Source: Polaribacter sp. | GTDB lineage: Bacteria; Bacteroidota; Bacteroidia; Flavobacteriales; Flavobacteriaceae | DNA length: 64,000 nt | Reading direction: 5' to 3' | Assembly: GCF_024639685.1 (NCBI RefSeq) | Contig: NZ_JAHEHX010000004.1 | Location: forward strand, 1 to 64,000 | Part shown: positions 12,441 through 24,172 of the stretch, piece after piece | Layout of the letters: the number at the start of each line of letters is the position of its first letter | How positions within the stretch are numbered: the stretch's first letter is position 1 | Notes under the pieces: generated by a model | What the model was told of the DNA's origin: nothing | The model's database searches: none | What the model saw: the letters and a program-made list of their open reading frames with translations, nothing else | Translations under genes and position numbers: made by a program

Positions 12441-14810
12441 TTGAAAAAATTACTTATTTTTTTTATTTTTTTTTCTACAGGACTATATAGTCAAGAAAAA
12501 ATAACAATTAGCGGAACTGTTTATGAAAACACAAGTAACGAAACATTAATAGGTGTGTCTGTTTACATTCCTGAATTAAATGCAGGAACAAGCACCAACG
12601 AATATGGTTTTTATTCTTTAACACTTCCTAAAGGTAAATATACTGTACAGATTAGTTACCTCGGTTTTATAACCATAAAAGAGCAAATTAAGCTAATAAC
12701 AAACATTACAAAAAACTTTAAACTTAATGAGGAAGCAGAAAGTTTAGGAGAAATAGTCATACAATCTGACATCGAAAAATTAAATGTAAGAACTCCGCAA
12801 ATGAGTGTAAATAAACTGAGTTCTGCTACAATTAAAAAAATACCTGTTGTTTTAGGAGAAGCTGATATTATAAAATCCTTACTATTATTTCCAGGTGTTA
12901 CAAGTGCTGGCGAGGGTGCTTCTGGCTTTAACGTTAGAGGTGGAGCTGCAGATCAAAACTTAATATTGTTAGATGAAGCAATAGTATTTAACTCTTCCCA
13001 TTTGTTTGGATTCTTTTCTGTATTTAACCCAGATGTTATAAAAGATGTAAAGCTTTACAAAGGTGGTATACCTGCAAAATTCGGAGGAAGATTATCTTCT
13101 GTTTTGGATATTTATCAGAAAGAAGGAAATAGTAAAGATTTTAATATAACTGGAGGAATTGGCTTGGTTTCTTCTAGGCTTTTAGTTGAAGGTCCTATTG
13201 AAGAAGAAAAAAGTTCTTTTGTAGTTGCTGGTAGAGCATCTTACGCACACCTATTTCTTCCTCTATTTAACAACGATAACAAAGCTTATTTTTATGACCT
13301 AAACAGTAAAATAAATTATCGATTTAATGATAGAAACAATGTGTTTCTATCTACTTATTTTGGCAAAGATGTTTTTGGTGTAAATGAGAGTTTTGTAAAT
13401 GATTATGGAAATACAGTATTGAATTTAAGATGGAACCATCTTTTTTCTGATAAAATATTTTCTAATTTATCATTAATCTATTCTGATTACTTTTATGGAC
13501 TAACTCTAGATTTCGTTGGATTTGAATGGGATTCTGGAATTACAAACTTCAATTTAAAATACGATTTTAAGAACTACTTAAATGACCAATTTACCCTTAG
13601 TTATGGTATAAATAACATTTACAGCAAATTTAACCCAGGAGAAATTGTACCAAACAGAGAGGATTCTGGTATACAACCTGAAAAACTTATTGATAAATAC
13701 GCTAATGAATTTGCCGCATATTTATCTGCAGAACAAAGAATAAGCGAAAAGTTAACCTTTGAATATGGTCTTCGATATAGTAACTTTAGTAGACTAGGAC
13801 AAGACGAAATTAATAGTTACGAAAATAACAATCCAGTTATTTATAATGAAGAATTTAAAAGGTACGAATCTGCAGAAGCTATAGGAATAAATACTTATAA
13901 AAGAAGCGATATATTGGCAAGTTTTCAAAATTTTGAACCACGTTTCTCACTTTCTTATCTTGTTAATGAAGATAGCTCTGTTAAAATGAGTTATAATAGA
14001 ATGGTACAATACTTGCATTTATTATCCAATACCTCATCTCCTACTCCTCTAGATATTTGGACACCAAGTGGACAATTTGTAAAACCTCAAAAACTTGATC
14101 AATTTGCAGTTGGGTATTTTAAATCAATTAAAAATGGAGATTATTCATTAGAAACAGAGGCTTTTTATAAAGATATTCAGAATAGAATTGACTATATTAA
14201 TGGAGCGAACTTAGTAGCAAACAATGAGATAGAAACTGTTATTTTAAATGGCCAAGCAAGAGCATACGGTCTTGAAGTTCTAGTAAAAAAGAATGAAGGC
14301 GATTTTACAGGTTGGTTTGCGTATACATGGTCAAAATCGGAACAACAAACACCAGGAAGAACAGAAAATGAACCGGGTATAAATTCAGGAGAATGGTACA
14401 GTACTCCGTTTGATAAGACACACGATCTTTCACTTAATGGTAGTTATGAACTCTCTAAAAAATGGACCTTTAATGCAAACTTTTTATTTCAAACTGGGCA
14501 ACCCACTAATTACCCAGTAGGTCAGTATGAAATTTCAGGTTTAAATGTGCCTATTTATGATGACAATAGAAGAAATGCAGACAGATTGCCAGCCTATCAC
14601 AGGTTAGATATATCGGCTACATTAACACCAGAAAAAAACAAGAATAGAACCTGGCAAGGAGAATGGGTTTTTGGTATTTATAATGTTTATGGAAGACAAA
14701 ATGCTGCCTCTATTAACTTTAGACAGAACAGAGAAACGCGAAGAAATGAAGCTGTACAGACTTCAATATTTGGACTAGTTCCCTCTGTTACTTATAATTT
14801 TAAATTTTAA
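12441..14810 (+). CDS. TonB-dependent receptor with N-terminal carboxypeptidase-regulatory-like domain
   Basis: Signal peptide, ISGTVYENTSNETLIGVSVYIPELNAGTSTNEYGFYSLTLPKGKY, plug GFNVRGGAADQNLILLDEA, C-terminal beta-barrel; TTG start. Confidence 0.93.
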   Translation: MKKLLIFFIFFSTGLYSQEKITISGTVYENTSNETLIGVSVYIPELNAGTSTNEYGFYSLTLPKGKYTVQISYLGFITIKEQIKLITNITKNFKLNEEAESLGEIVIQSDIEKLNVRTPQMSVNKLSSATIKKIPVVLGEADIIKSLLLFPGVTSAGEGASGFNVRGGAADQNLILLDEAIVFNSSHLFGFFSVFNPDVIKDVKLYKGGIPAKFGGRLSSVLDIYQKEGNSKDFNITGGIGLVSSRLLVEGPIEEEKSSFVVAGRASYAHLFLPLFNNDNKAYFYDLNSKINYRFNDRNNVFLSTYFGKDVFGVNESFVNDYGNTVLNLRWNHLFSDKIFSNLSLIYSDYFYGLTLDFVGFEWDSGITNFNLKYDFKNYLNDQFTLSYGINNIYSKFNPGEIVPNREDSGIQPEKLIDKYANEFAAYLSAEQRISEKLTFEYGLRYSNFSRLGQDEINSYENNNPVIYNEEFKRYESAEAIGINTYKRSDILASFQNFEPRFSLSYLVNEDSSVKMSYNRMVQYLHLLSNTSSPTPLDIWTPSGQFVKPQKLDQFAVGYFKSIKNGDYSLETEAFYKDIQNRIDYINGANLVANNEIETVILNGQARAYGLEVLVKKNEGDFTGWFAYTWSKSEQQTPGRTENEPGINSGEWYSTPFDKTHDLSLNGSYELSKKWTFNANFLFQTGQPTNYPVGQYEISGLNVPIYDDNRRNADRLPAYHRLDISATLTPEKNKNRTWQGEWVFGIYNVYGRQNAASINFRQNRETRRNEAVQTSIFGLVPSVTYNFKF

Positions 14811-14817
14811 TTGAAAG

Positions 14818-15645
14818 ATGAAAAATATACATATAATTCCAATTTTATTATTATTTGCGTTGTGCAATTGTGAAAAAGTAGTTGACGTTGAAGTTCCTTC
14901 AATTGAACCTAAATTGGTTATTGATGCTTCATTTGAAGTTTTTTTTGATGAAAACCCTGTAAGCGCAAAAACTGATATAAAACTAAAATTATCTGCAGAC
15001 TATTTTGAAGAAACCACACCTGTAGTAACAGATGCCTCTGTATTTATAACTGATTTATCTTCAAGAACTATTTTCAATTATGAAGATTTAAATGCTGATG
15101 GAACCTATACAACATCACAATCCTTTATTCCTCTTGAGAATAATAATTACGAGCTTACTGTTATTTATAATAATGAGATCTATAAAGCAACTTCGAAAAG
15201 AATTAAATCTACCCCTCTTACTAGAATAGAACAAGGAAATCAAACCTTATTTTCGGGCGAAGAAACTGAAATAAAACTCTATTTTTCTGATGATGGTACA
15301 GTAGATAATTACTATATTTTCGATTTCTCAAATTCATTATACTTAGCTTTAGAAGATCGTTTTTTTAATGGTGCAGAATATAGTTTTTCTAATTTTTATC
15401 AAGAAGATGATATAGAGCTACCAGCAACAGTTACCATAAAAATGTCTGGAGTATCCAAGGAATACTATACATACTTTAATATATTAATAGATCAAAGTGG
15501 ACAAGATGCAGGTGGCCCTTTTGAGTCTGTGCCTTCTTCTTTACTTGGAAATATTATTAATACTACAAATGAAGATAATTTTCCTTTGGGATATTTTCAA
15601 ATTTCGGAATCAGATACATTTACAATAGACTTAGAGCAGAGGTAA
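14818..15645 (+). CDS. DUF4249 family lipoprotein, partner of the upstream TonB receptor
   Basis: Lipobox LLLFALCNC, EKVVDVEVPSIEPKLVIDASFE; 7 nt after the receptor gene. Confidence 0.85.
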   Translation: MKNIHIIPILLLFALCNCEKVVDVEVPSIEPKLVIDASFEVFFDENPVSAKTDIKLKLSADYFEETTPVVTDASVFITDLSSRTIFNYEDLNADGTYTTSQSFIPLENNNYELTVIYNNEIYKATSKRIKSTPLTRIEQGNQTLFSGEETEIKLYFSDDGTVDNYYIFDFSNSLYLALEDRFFNGAEYSFSNFYQEDDIELPATVTIKMSGVSKEYYTYFNILIDQSGQDAGGPFESVPSSLLGNIINTTNEDNFPLGYFQISESDTFTIDLEQR

Positions 15646-15698
15646 TAAATATATTTTTTTTCACTTTTTAAAAACTATAAAATAAGTACTTTTGAGTA

Positions 15699-16505
15699 AT
15701 GGAATTTATAAAAACAACAGAACAAGACTCGAAGTATAATCATTTAGAAAAGCAATCTACTTTAGAGTTATTAACAAACATAAATAAAGAAGACCAAAAT
15801 GTAGCCTTTGCAGTAGAAAAAGCGATACCTCAAATAAAAAAACTGACAGATAAAATTGTTCTTAAACTCAAAAAAGGGGGACGACTCTTTTATATGGGGG
15901 CTGGTACATCTGGAAGATTAGGAATTTTAGATGCTTCTGAATGTCCGCCTACCTTTGGTGTTTCTCACGATCTAGTTGTTGGTTTAATAGCAGGAGGAGA
16001 TATTGCCATAAGAAAAGCAGTAGAATTTGCAGAAGATGACAAGAATCTGGGCTGGAAAGACCTTCAAAAACATGCTATTAATGATAAAGATATTGTTGTA
16101 GGTGTCGCTGCTTCTGGAACAACTCCATATGTGATTTCTGCACTAGAAAAATGTAACGAGCATAGTATTGCAACAGGCTGTATAACATGCAATGTAAAAA
16201 GTCCAATATCAAAAGTAGCAACTTATCCAATAGAAGTTTTAGTAGGACCAGAATTTGTTACAGGAAGCTCTAGAATGAAAGCTGGTACAGCTCAAAAGCT
16301 AGTTTTAAATATGCTTTCTACTTCTGTTATGATTCAACTCGGAAAAGTAAAAGGAAATAAAATGGTAGACATGAAGCTCTCTAATGAAAAATTAGTAAAC
16401 AGGGGAGTAAAAATGTTAATTCAAGAATTAGACATTAATCAAAAAGAGGCGCATCAATTGTTACAAAAATATGGGAGTGTCAGAAATGCAATTAAAAACT
16501 TTTAA
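15699..16505 (+). CDS. murQ: N-acetylmuramic acid 6-phosphate etherase
   Basis: GGRLFYMGAGTSGRLGILDASECPPTFG, EDDKNLGWKDL, TGSSRMKAGTAQKLVLNMLST. Confidence 0.97.
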   Translation: MEFIKTTEQDSKYNHLEKQSTLELLTNINKEDQNVAFAVEKAIPQIKKLTDKIVLKLKKGGRLFYMGAGTSGRLGILDASECPPTFGVSHDLVVGLIAGGDIAIRKAVEFAEDDKNLGWKDLQKHAINDKDIVVGVAASGTTPYVISALEKCNEHSIATGCITCNVKSPISKVATYPIEVLVGPEFVTGSSRMKAGTAQKLVLNMLSTSVMIQLGKVKGNKMVDMKLSNEKLVNRGVKMLIQELDINQKEAHQLLQKYGSVRNAIKNF

Positions 16506-16506
16506 A

Positions 16507-16752
16507 ATGAGTACAAATCTAAATTTATTAAGCAAAGGATTAATTAGACTTGGTATAGTGATTCTTTTATTTATTATTGCACCTATAACAATTACAATGG
16601 GCTTTAAAGCTATTGATAAATTTACTGATAGTCCAGATTTTTATTTTGCTTACCTATTTCTTGTCCTTGGGTTTTTAATTTTGTTTTACGCTATATATTT
16701 TGCTTTTAAAACTTTTAACTTACTCAGCAAAGCAATATTTAATAACAAATAA
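16507..16752 (+). CDS. Small membrane protein, DUF6095-like
   Basis: MSTNLNLLSKGLIRLGIVILLFIIAPITITMGFKAI..., two TM segments; follows murQ. ORF track start 16471 overlaps murQ; 16507 ATG preferred. Confidence 0.7.
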   Translation: MSTNLNLLSKGLIRLGIVILLFIIAPITITMGFKAIDKFTDSPDFYFAYLFLVLGFLILFYAIYFAFKTFNLLSKAIFNNK

Positions 16753-16775
16753 TTAAAAATATTGAATTTAATATA

Positions 16776-16802
16776 AAAACCCCACTTTAAAAGTGGGGTT
16801 TA
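16776..16802 (+). terminator. Rho-independent terminator
   Basis: AAAACCCCACTTTAAAAGTGGGGTTT. Confidence 0.8.
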
Positions 16803-16891
16803 CTAGTTTTAAAAAATTGGTTTTCCTCTATTTAAAAATTAACTAAAAATATATCTATATATCATTTAAATCAAGATATAATAAGGGAATA

Positions 16892-18583
16892 TTAACGGAT
16901 TAATTTTTTGTATTTTATCCTTTTAGGCATTAAGTCTCCACCCAAACGTTTCTTTTTATTTTCCTCATAATCTGAGAAAGAACCTTCAAAGAAATAGACT
17001 TGACTATCGCCCTCAAAAGCTAAAATATGAGTACAAATTCTATCTAAAAACCATCGATCGTGACTAATTACTACTGCACAGCCTGCAAAATTCTCTAAGC
17101 CTTCTTCTAATGCTCTTAAGGTGTTTACGTCTAAATCATTAGTTGGCTCATCAAGTAAAAGAACATTTCCTTCTTCTTTTAAAGTCATTGCTAAATGCAA
17201 TCTATTTCTCTCACCACCAGAAAGTGTTGAAACTTTTTTATTTTGCTCATTCCCAGAAAAATTAAACCTACTCAAATAAGCTCTAGAATTTACTTGCTTA
17301 CCTCCCATCATAACTAAATCTTGACTGTCAGAGAAATTTTCCCAAATTGTTTTATCTGGATTAATGTTTGAATGTGCTTGATCTACGTAAGCTATTTTTG
17401 CAGTTTCTCCTACTTTAAATGATCCTTTATCTGGGTTTTCTTCTCCCATGATCATTTTAAAAATAGTAGTTTTACCTGCACCATTTGGTCCAATAATACC
17501 AACAATACCTGCTTGTGGCAAGTTAAAAACCAAATCTTCGTATAATAATTTATCTCCAAAAGCTTTAGAAACACCTTCAGATTGAATAACGTTAGTTCCT
17601 AAACGTGGTCCATTAGGAATATAAATTTCTAATTTTTCATCTACCTGTTTTTGGTCTTGACTCATTAGTTTATCATAATTCTTCAAACGAGCTTTTTGTT
17701 TTGTTTGTCTTCCTTTTGCACCTTGACGAACCCATTCTAATTCTCGTTCTAAAGTTTTTTGACGTTTAGACGCTGTTTTACTTTCTTGAGCCATTCTGTT
17801 TGACTTTTGGTCTAACCAAGAAGAGTAATTTCCTTTCCAAGGTATACCTTCTCCTCTATCTAACTCTAAAATCCAACCAGCAACATTATCTAAGAAATAT
17901 CTATCGTGAGTCACTGCAATTACAGTTCCTTTATATTGTGCTAAATGATGCTCTAACCAATGAACAGATTCTGCATCTAAATGGTTAGTTGGTTCATCTA
18001 ACAATAATATCTCTGGTTCTTGTAATAACAATCTGCATAAAGCTACACGTCTTTTTTCTCCCCCAGAAAGTACTCCTATCTTTTTGTCAGAATCTGGTGT
18101 TCTTAAGGCATCCATTGCGATTTCTAATTTTGTGTCTAATTCCCAAGCATTTGCTGCATCAATTTTATCTTGAAGTTCAGCTTGCTGGTTCATTAGTTTT
18201 TCCATTTTATCAGCATCAGAATACACTTCTTCTAAACCAAACATATCGTTTATTTTATTGTATTCATCTAAAATAGCTACTGTTTCTGAAACACCCTCTT
18301 TTACAATTTCTAAAACTGTTTTTTCAGGATCTAAAGAAGGCTCTTGCTCTAAATAACCTACTTTATAACCTGGTGAAAAGGTAACATCTCCTTGAAAGTT
18401 TTTTTCAACTCCTGCTATAATCTTTAATAAAGTAGACTTACCTGAACCGTTTAAACCAAGTATCCCAATTTTGGCTCCATAAAAAAAACTTAAATAAATA
18501 TCTTTTAAAACTTGCTTTCCAGTAGATTGATAGGTTTTTGAAACCTTATTCATCGAGAATATTACTTTCTTATCGTCACTCAT
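16892..18583 (-). CDS. ettA: ABC-F protein, energy-dependent translational throttle EttA
   Basis: Two Walker A (GLNGSGKST, GPNGAGKTT), two signatures (LSGGEKRRVALCRLL, LSGGERNRLHLAMTL), DEPTNHLDAESVHWLEHHL. Confidence 0.95.
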   Translation of the reverse strand: MSDDKKVIFSMNKVSKTYQSTGKQVLKDIYLSFFYGAKIGILGLNGSGKSTLLKIIAGVEKNFQGDVTFSPGYKVGYLEQEPSLDPEKTVLEIVKEGVSETVAILDEYNKINDMFGLEEVYSDADKMEKLMNQQAELQDKIDAANAWELDTKLEIAMDALRTPDSDKKIGVLSGGEKRRVALCRLLLQEPEILLLDEPTNHLDAESVHWLEHHLAQYKGTVIAVTHDRYFLDNVAGWILELDRGEGIPWKGNYSSWLDQKSNRMAQESKTASKRQKTLERELEWVRQGAKGRQTKQKARLKNYDKLMSQDQKQVDEKLEIYIPNGPRLGTNVIQSEGVSKAFGDKLLYEDLVFNLPQAGIVGIIGPNGAGKTTIFKMIMGEENPDKGSFKVGETAKIAYVDQAHSNINPDKTIWENFSDSQDLVMMGGKQVNSRAYLSRFNFSGNEQNKKVSTLSGGERNRLHLAMTLKEEGNVLLLDEPTNDLDVNTLRALEEGLENFAGCAVVISHDRWFLDRICTHILAFEGDSQVYFFEGSFSDYEENKKKRLGGDLMPKRIKYKKLIR

Positions 18584-18611
18584 TACGTTTATATTCTTTT
18601 ATTATATTTTA

Positions 18612-18794
18612 CTAAACTCTTCCTTTTAGGGCATTAAACACCCAAGCAATACAGAAAAAACCAATACCAACTGTAGCAAAGCCCCAACCAGCAACTTCCT
18701 CATATCTGTAGGCACCCATTAAAATTAAAGTTACTCCCATAAAAATCATTAGAACAGTTGCCCATCCTAAGACATTGTTTTTATTCATCGCCAT
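18612..18794 (-). CDS. Small membrane protein, CAL67264 family
   Basis: MNKNNVLGWATVLMIFMGVTLILMGAYRYEEVAGWGFATVGIGFFCIAWVFNALKGRV. Confidence 0.75.
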   Translation of the reverse strand: MAMNKNNVLGWATVLMIFMGVTLILMGAYRYEEVAGWGFATVGIGFFCIAWVFNALKGRV

Positions 18795-18943
18795 TCTTCT
18801 CTAAGTATTTGTTAATTCGCAAATATCGAAAATTTATTCCGTTTATTTTAACCTTTTAACTCCAACAATAAAACATTTTTTTTAAGTAAAGTAAAAATAA
18901 CTTCATCTTTTAGTAATTATTATGCGATAATTTAAAATAACAA

Positions 18944-18966
18944 AAGAGCACTTTAAAAGTGCTCTT
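18944..18966 (-). terminator. Terminator downstream of the 18995-19609 gene
   Basis: AAGAGCACTTTAAAAGTGCTCTT; minus-strand tail TTTTGTT. Confidence 0.65.
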
Positions 18967-18994
18967 GTTTAAACATATCTGCAAAAAAAAACAA

Positions 18995-19609
18995 TTAAAA
19001 ACCTCTTCTCTGAACACCTCTTCTCTGATCTTGAGTAGTGTTATTTTGCCTTCTATTAGGTCTTTTAGGTTGCATATTTTCTTTAATACCTTTCTGATAT
19101 TTAAACCATTTCTTATTTTGTTTTTCACTTAAAACAACTACTAAACTTTCATTTAAGTTTTCTTCTAAAGCTATAATTTTAATTCTTATAGGTCTAATTA
19201 TTTCACTTATTTTTTGTCTAACATTAGGAACTTTATTTTGATTGTTATTTTGAAAACTATTGCTTGACCTGTTTGATGACCTTGTAATTTTCATAATCAC
19301 ATTTAAATCATCAAAATTTTCTTTATTGAGTAATGCAATTTCCTTTACTTTAAAATTATAAGTTCTTAAAAACCTTGTTAATTTGGTTTTAATGGAACCG
19401 TCCTTAATTTTTAATTTCTTTACAACTTTTGGTACATCATAATAAAATATACCTGCTGTTTCAGCCGCATTAAATTCCTTAATTTTACTAACCTCAGTTT
19501 GTCTATCATTGTTTTGAGAAGACCTACCTCTCATTCCTCCTCCTCTTTGAGGCATTGTATAAAGTAGAGATGGGATTAATAGAAATGCCATAAAAAATAT
19601 TCTTTTCAT
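18995..19609 (-). CDS. Secreted hypothetical protein with basic, Arg/Asn/Gln-rich C-terminus
   Basis: Signal peptide MKRIFFMAFLLIPSLLYTMPQRGGG; no family recognised. Confidence 0.7.
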   Translation of the reverse strand: MKRIFFMAFLLIPSLLYTMPQRGGGMRGRSSQNNDRQTEVSKIKEFNAAETAGIFYYDVPKVVKKLKIKDGSIKTKLTRFLRTYNFKVKEIALLNKENFDDLNVIMKITRSSNRSSNSFQNNNQNKVPNVRQKISEIIRPIRIKIIALEENLNESLVVVLSEKQNKKWFKYQKGIKENMQPKRPNRRQNNTTQDQRRGVQRRGF

Positions 19610-19678
19610 ATAGTACAGTTTTAGTTATATAGCTTTAAATGAAATTACTTCTAAAAAACATGCTAAATATACTTAAAA

Positions 19679-21766
<2,088 letters not shown>

Positions 21767-21770
21767 TTAG

Positions 21771-21800
21771 AAAGCCAAAGAATCCTATTCTTTGGCTTTT
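21771..21800 (-). terminator. Terminator between the pirin gene and the OYE/FadH-like gene
   Basis: AAAGCCAAAGAAT-cct-ATTCTTTGGCTTT. Confidence 0.75.
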
Positions 21801-21821
21801 TAAAGTTCTTATTTTAAAGAT

Positions 21822-22529
21822 TTAAATCATAGGTACATCAATAACTAATAGTTTACTTTTTTGATGTGCACTGATTGTTACTTCTTTGATATACTCTATA
21901 CCTAAAGCATCTCTAGCATTTAGTTTTTCATCTGCAATACTAACTTCTCCTTCTATCAAAAAGAAATAAGCAGCATTATTTAGGGTATAGGGAATGGAAA
22001 AATTATTATCTAAATCTATTTTATAAATATAGGCATCCTGATAAACTGGCAAGGAACCTTTAACTGTTTTGCTTCTTGGAGATACTAGTGTCTGAAATTT
22101 ATTTTTACATGCATTACTATTAAAGAAGTGTTGGTCATAATAAGGGGGTACTTCTTGCTTATTAGGTATAATCCAAATTTGTAAAAAATTTGTTTCTTCA
22201 GTTTTACTATCATTAAACTCAGAATGTGTGACACCAGTTCCTGCACTCATTACTTGCACCTCATTTACCTCAATAGAACGTTTATTTTCCATACTGTCTT
22301 TATGAGAAAGAGCACCTGTTATAGGAATAGAAATAATCTCCATATTTTTATGAGGATGTGTCCCAAAACCCATTTTAGGCTGAACAATATCATCATTTAA
22401 AACCCTTAGCATACCAAAATTCATTCTCTCTGGATTTTGATAACTCGCAAAACTAAACGTATGATGTGATTTTAACCAACCATGATTTGCAAATCCTCTT
22501 GTTTCTGATTTATGAACTGTTTTTTTCAT
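21822..22529 (-). CDS. Pirin family protein
   Basis: ETRGFANHGWLKSHHTFSFASYQNPERMNFGMLRVLNDD, GFGTHPHKNMEIISIPITGALSHKDS. Confidence 0.92.
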   Translation of the reverse strand: MKKTVHKSETRGFANHGWLKSHHTFSFASYQNPERMNFGMLRVLNDDIVQPKMGFGTHPHKNMEIISIPITGALSHKDSMENKRSIEVNEVQVMSAGTGVTHSEFNDSKTEETNFLQIWIIPNKQEVPPYYDQHFFNSNACKNKFQTLVSPRSKTVKGSLPVYQDAYIYKIDLDNNFSIPYTLNNAAYFFLIEGEVSIADEKLNARDALGIEYIKEVTISAHQKSKLLVIDVPMI

Positions 22530-22622
22530 CTTGTTGGTTTTAGATTATAAAATTATGAGGTTAATAGATGTAAATTTTTGAAAATTTAGTAATCATTTAA
22601 AACAGGAATTTTAATGGTATAA

Positions 22623-23492
22623 TTAATATAAATATCCCATTTTACCTTGTTGATAATCACGCATAGCTTCTAGAATCTCAGTTTGTGTATTCATAACATA
22701 TGGGCCGTATTGTGTTATTTTTTCTTTTATTGGTTTTCCTGAAAGAACTAAAAGTGTACTGTTTTCATTTGCCTTAAACGATATTAAATTTCCATTTGTA
22801 CTAAAAACAATCATTTGATTACCTCCTTTCTTGAGAACTTCTTTACTATTAATCAAAACATCACCCTCTAAAAGATAAATTAATGATTGGTGATTATCAG
22901 GTAGATTTATTTGAATTTCCCCATCTTTTTCAGCATTAGCCGTAAAAACATTCACCTCAGTTTGGGTTGTTATTAATCCCTTTTCATTAGCTTGTTGCCC
23001 AGCAATTACATTCAATTTTACTTTTTTATCATCTGAATACACTATAGGTATTTGCTCAGCTTCTAAGTGTTGATAATTTGGAGGCATCAGTTTGTGTTTT
23101 GATGGAAGGTTTAACCAAAGTTGTATGCCCTCTAAATCTCCTCCTTGTTTTACAAATTCTTTTGTAGGTGCTTCTGCATGAACAATTCCTCTTCCTGCGG
23201 TTGTCCATTGCACTCCTCCAGCTTTTACAACCATATCATTACCTAAAGAATCTCTATGTAATTGTTCCCCTTTAAAGAGTAATGTTACTGGTTCAAATCC
23301 TCTATGAGGATGTGGACCTAGATCAAAAGGATTGTTAAATTCTGAGATTGCATAAGGCCCATAATGATGCAATAATAGGAAAGGATCTACGTTTTCGATA
23401 CCTGCATTTGGTAAAGGTTGGCGCAGTTTAATAGGCCCCATATTAACAAAAGGACTTTTTGCTATATGTTGTATACTTTTTAATATATTCAT
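22623..23492 (-). CDS. Pirin family protein
   Basis: DPFLLLHHYGPYAISEFNNPFDLGPHPHRGFEPVTLLFKGEQLHRDSLGN, GRGIVHAEAP. Confidence 0.92.
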   Translation of the reverse strand: MNILKSIQHIAKSPFVNMGPIKLRQPLPNAGIENVDPFLLLHHYGPYAISEFNNPFDLGPHPHRGFEPVTLLFKGEQLHRDSLGNDMVVKAGGVQWTTAGRGIVHAEAPTKEFVKQGGDLEGIQLWLNLPSKHKLMPPNYQHLEAEQIPIVYSDDKKVKLNVIAGQQANEKGLITTQTEVNVFTANAEKDGEIQINLPDNHQSLIYLLEGDVLINSKEVLKKGGNQMIVFSTNGNLISFKANENSTLLVLSGKPIKEKITQYGPYVMNTQTEILEAMRDYQQGKMGYLY

Positions 23493-23926
23493 CGTATTTT
23501 ATCTAATAAATTATTCAATTGTATTGCTTCTTCATTAGTAAGTTTATCTAAAAATGATAGAGATCCAGATTCGTTAATTTCTTCTAACAACTGTAAACCA
23601 GCTGTGGTAATTTTTATATATACCACCCTTCTATCGTTTGTAGACCTTTCTCTTTCTATAAACTTTTTCTCACACAATTTATCCATTAAACGTGTTGCGT
23701 TAGGAGCTCTTTCTACCATTCTTTCTTTCACAATCTGAACTTTCATTTTTTTATTTGCACCTCTTAATATTCTTAAAATATTAAACTGCTGAGGAGATAT
23801 ACAAAAAGGCTTAAAAAATTCAGTCTCCTTACTATTTAACCAATTGGCAGTATATTTAATATTTACTAACGCTTTTAATCTATCATTTTTAAATTTTGAT
23901 TGTATGTCATCTGAGAGATTTCCCAT
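23489..23926 (-). CDS. MarR family transcriptional regulator
   Basis: Winged-HTH: QQFNILRILRG...ERAPNATRLMDKLCEKKFIERERSTNDRRVVYIKITTAG; 4-nt overlap with the downstream pirin gene. Confidence 0.9.
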   Translation of the reverse strand: MGNLSDDIQSKFKNDRLKALVNIKYTANWLNSKETEFFKPFCISPQQFNILRILRGANKKMKVQIVKERMVERAPNATRLMDKLCEKKFIERERSTNDRRVVYIKITTAGLQLLEEINESGSLSFLDKLTNEEAIQLNNLLDKIR

Positions 23927-24172
23927 GGCTTTTTCTTTATCGTTTTAGAAAGTTATTTTTTTAAATTGATAGTTTAAATAAATACTACTTTTTTAAATAA
24001 TCATTATCATTTAAATTAATATGATAAAAATATAAATTTTAAACTTATATTCCAAGGAATATATTTACAATGTATTTAAATAAAAACACAACAGCAGATT
24101 TATGAGTGTTAAAATAAATTAGTTTCCATAGTTTTTAAATATATTTGGAAACTGATATTTAAAAATCATTAA

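Noticed and set aside
17800-18276. Plus-strand ORFs of 62 and 95 aa antisense to ettA
   Set aside because: Contained in the conserved ABC-F coding sequence; no independent coding evidence
16892-18583. Antibiotic-resistance ABC-F protein
   Set aside because: Sequence organisation matches housekeeping EttA rather than resistance ABC-F proteins
18910-19128. 72-aa minus-strand ORF overlapping the 18995-19609 gene and its terminator
   Set aside because: Runs through the terminator hairpin and overlaps a better-supported secreted ORF in another frame
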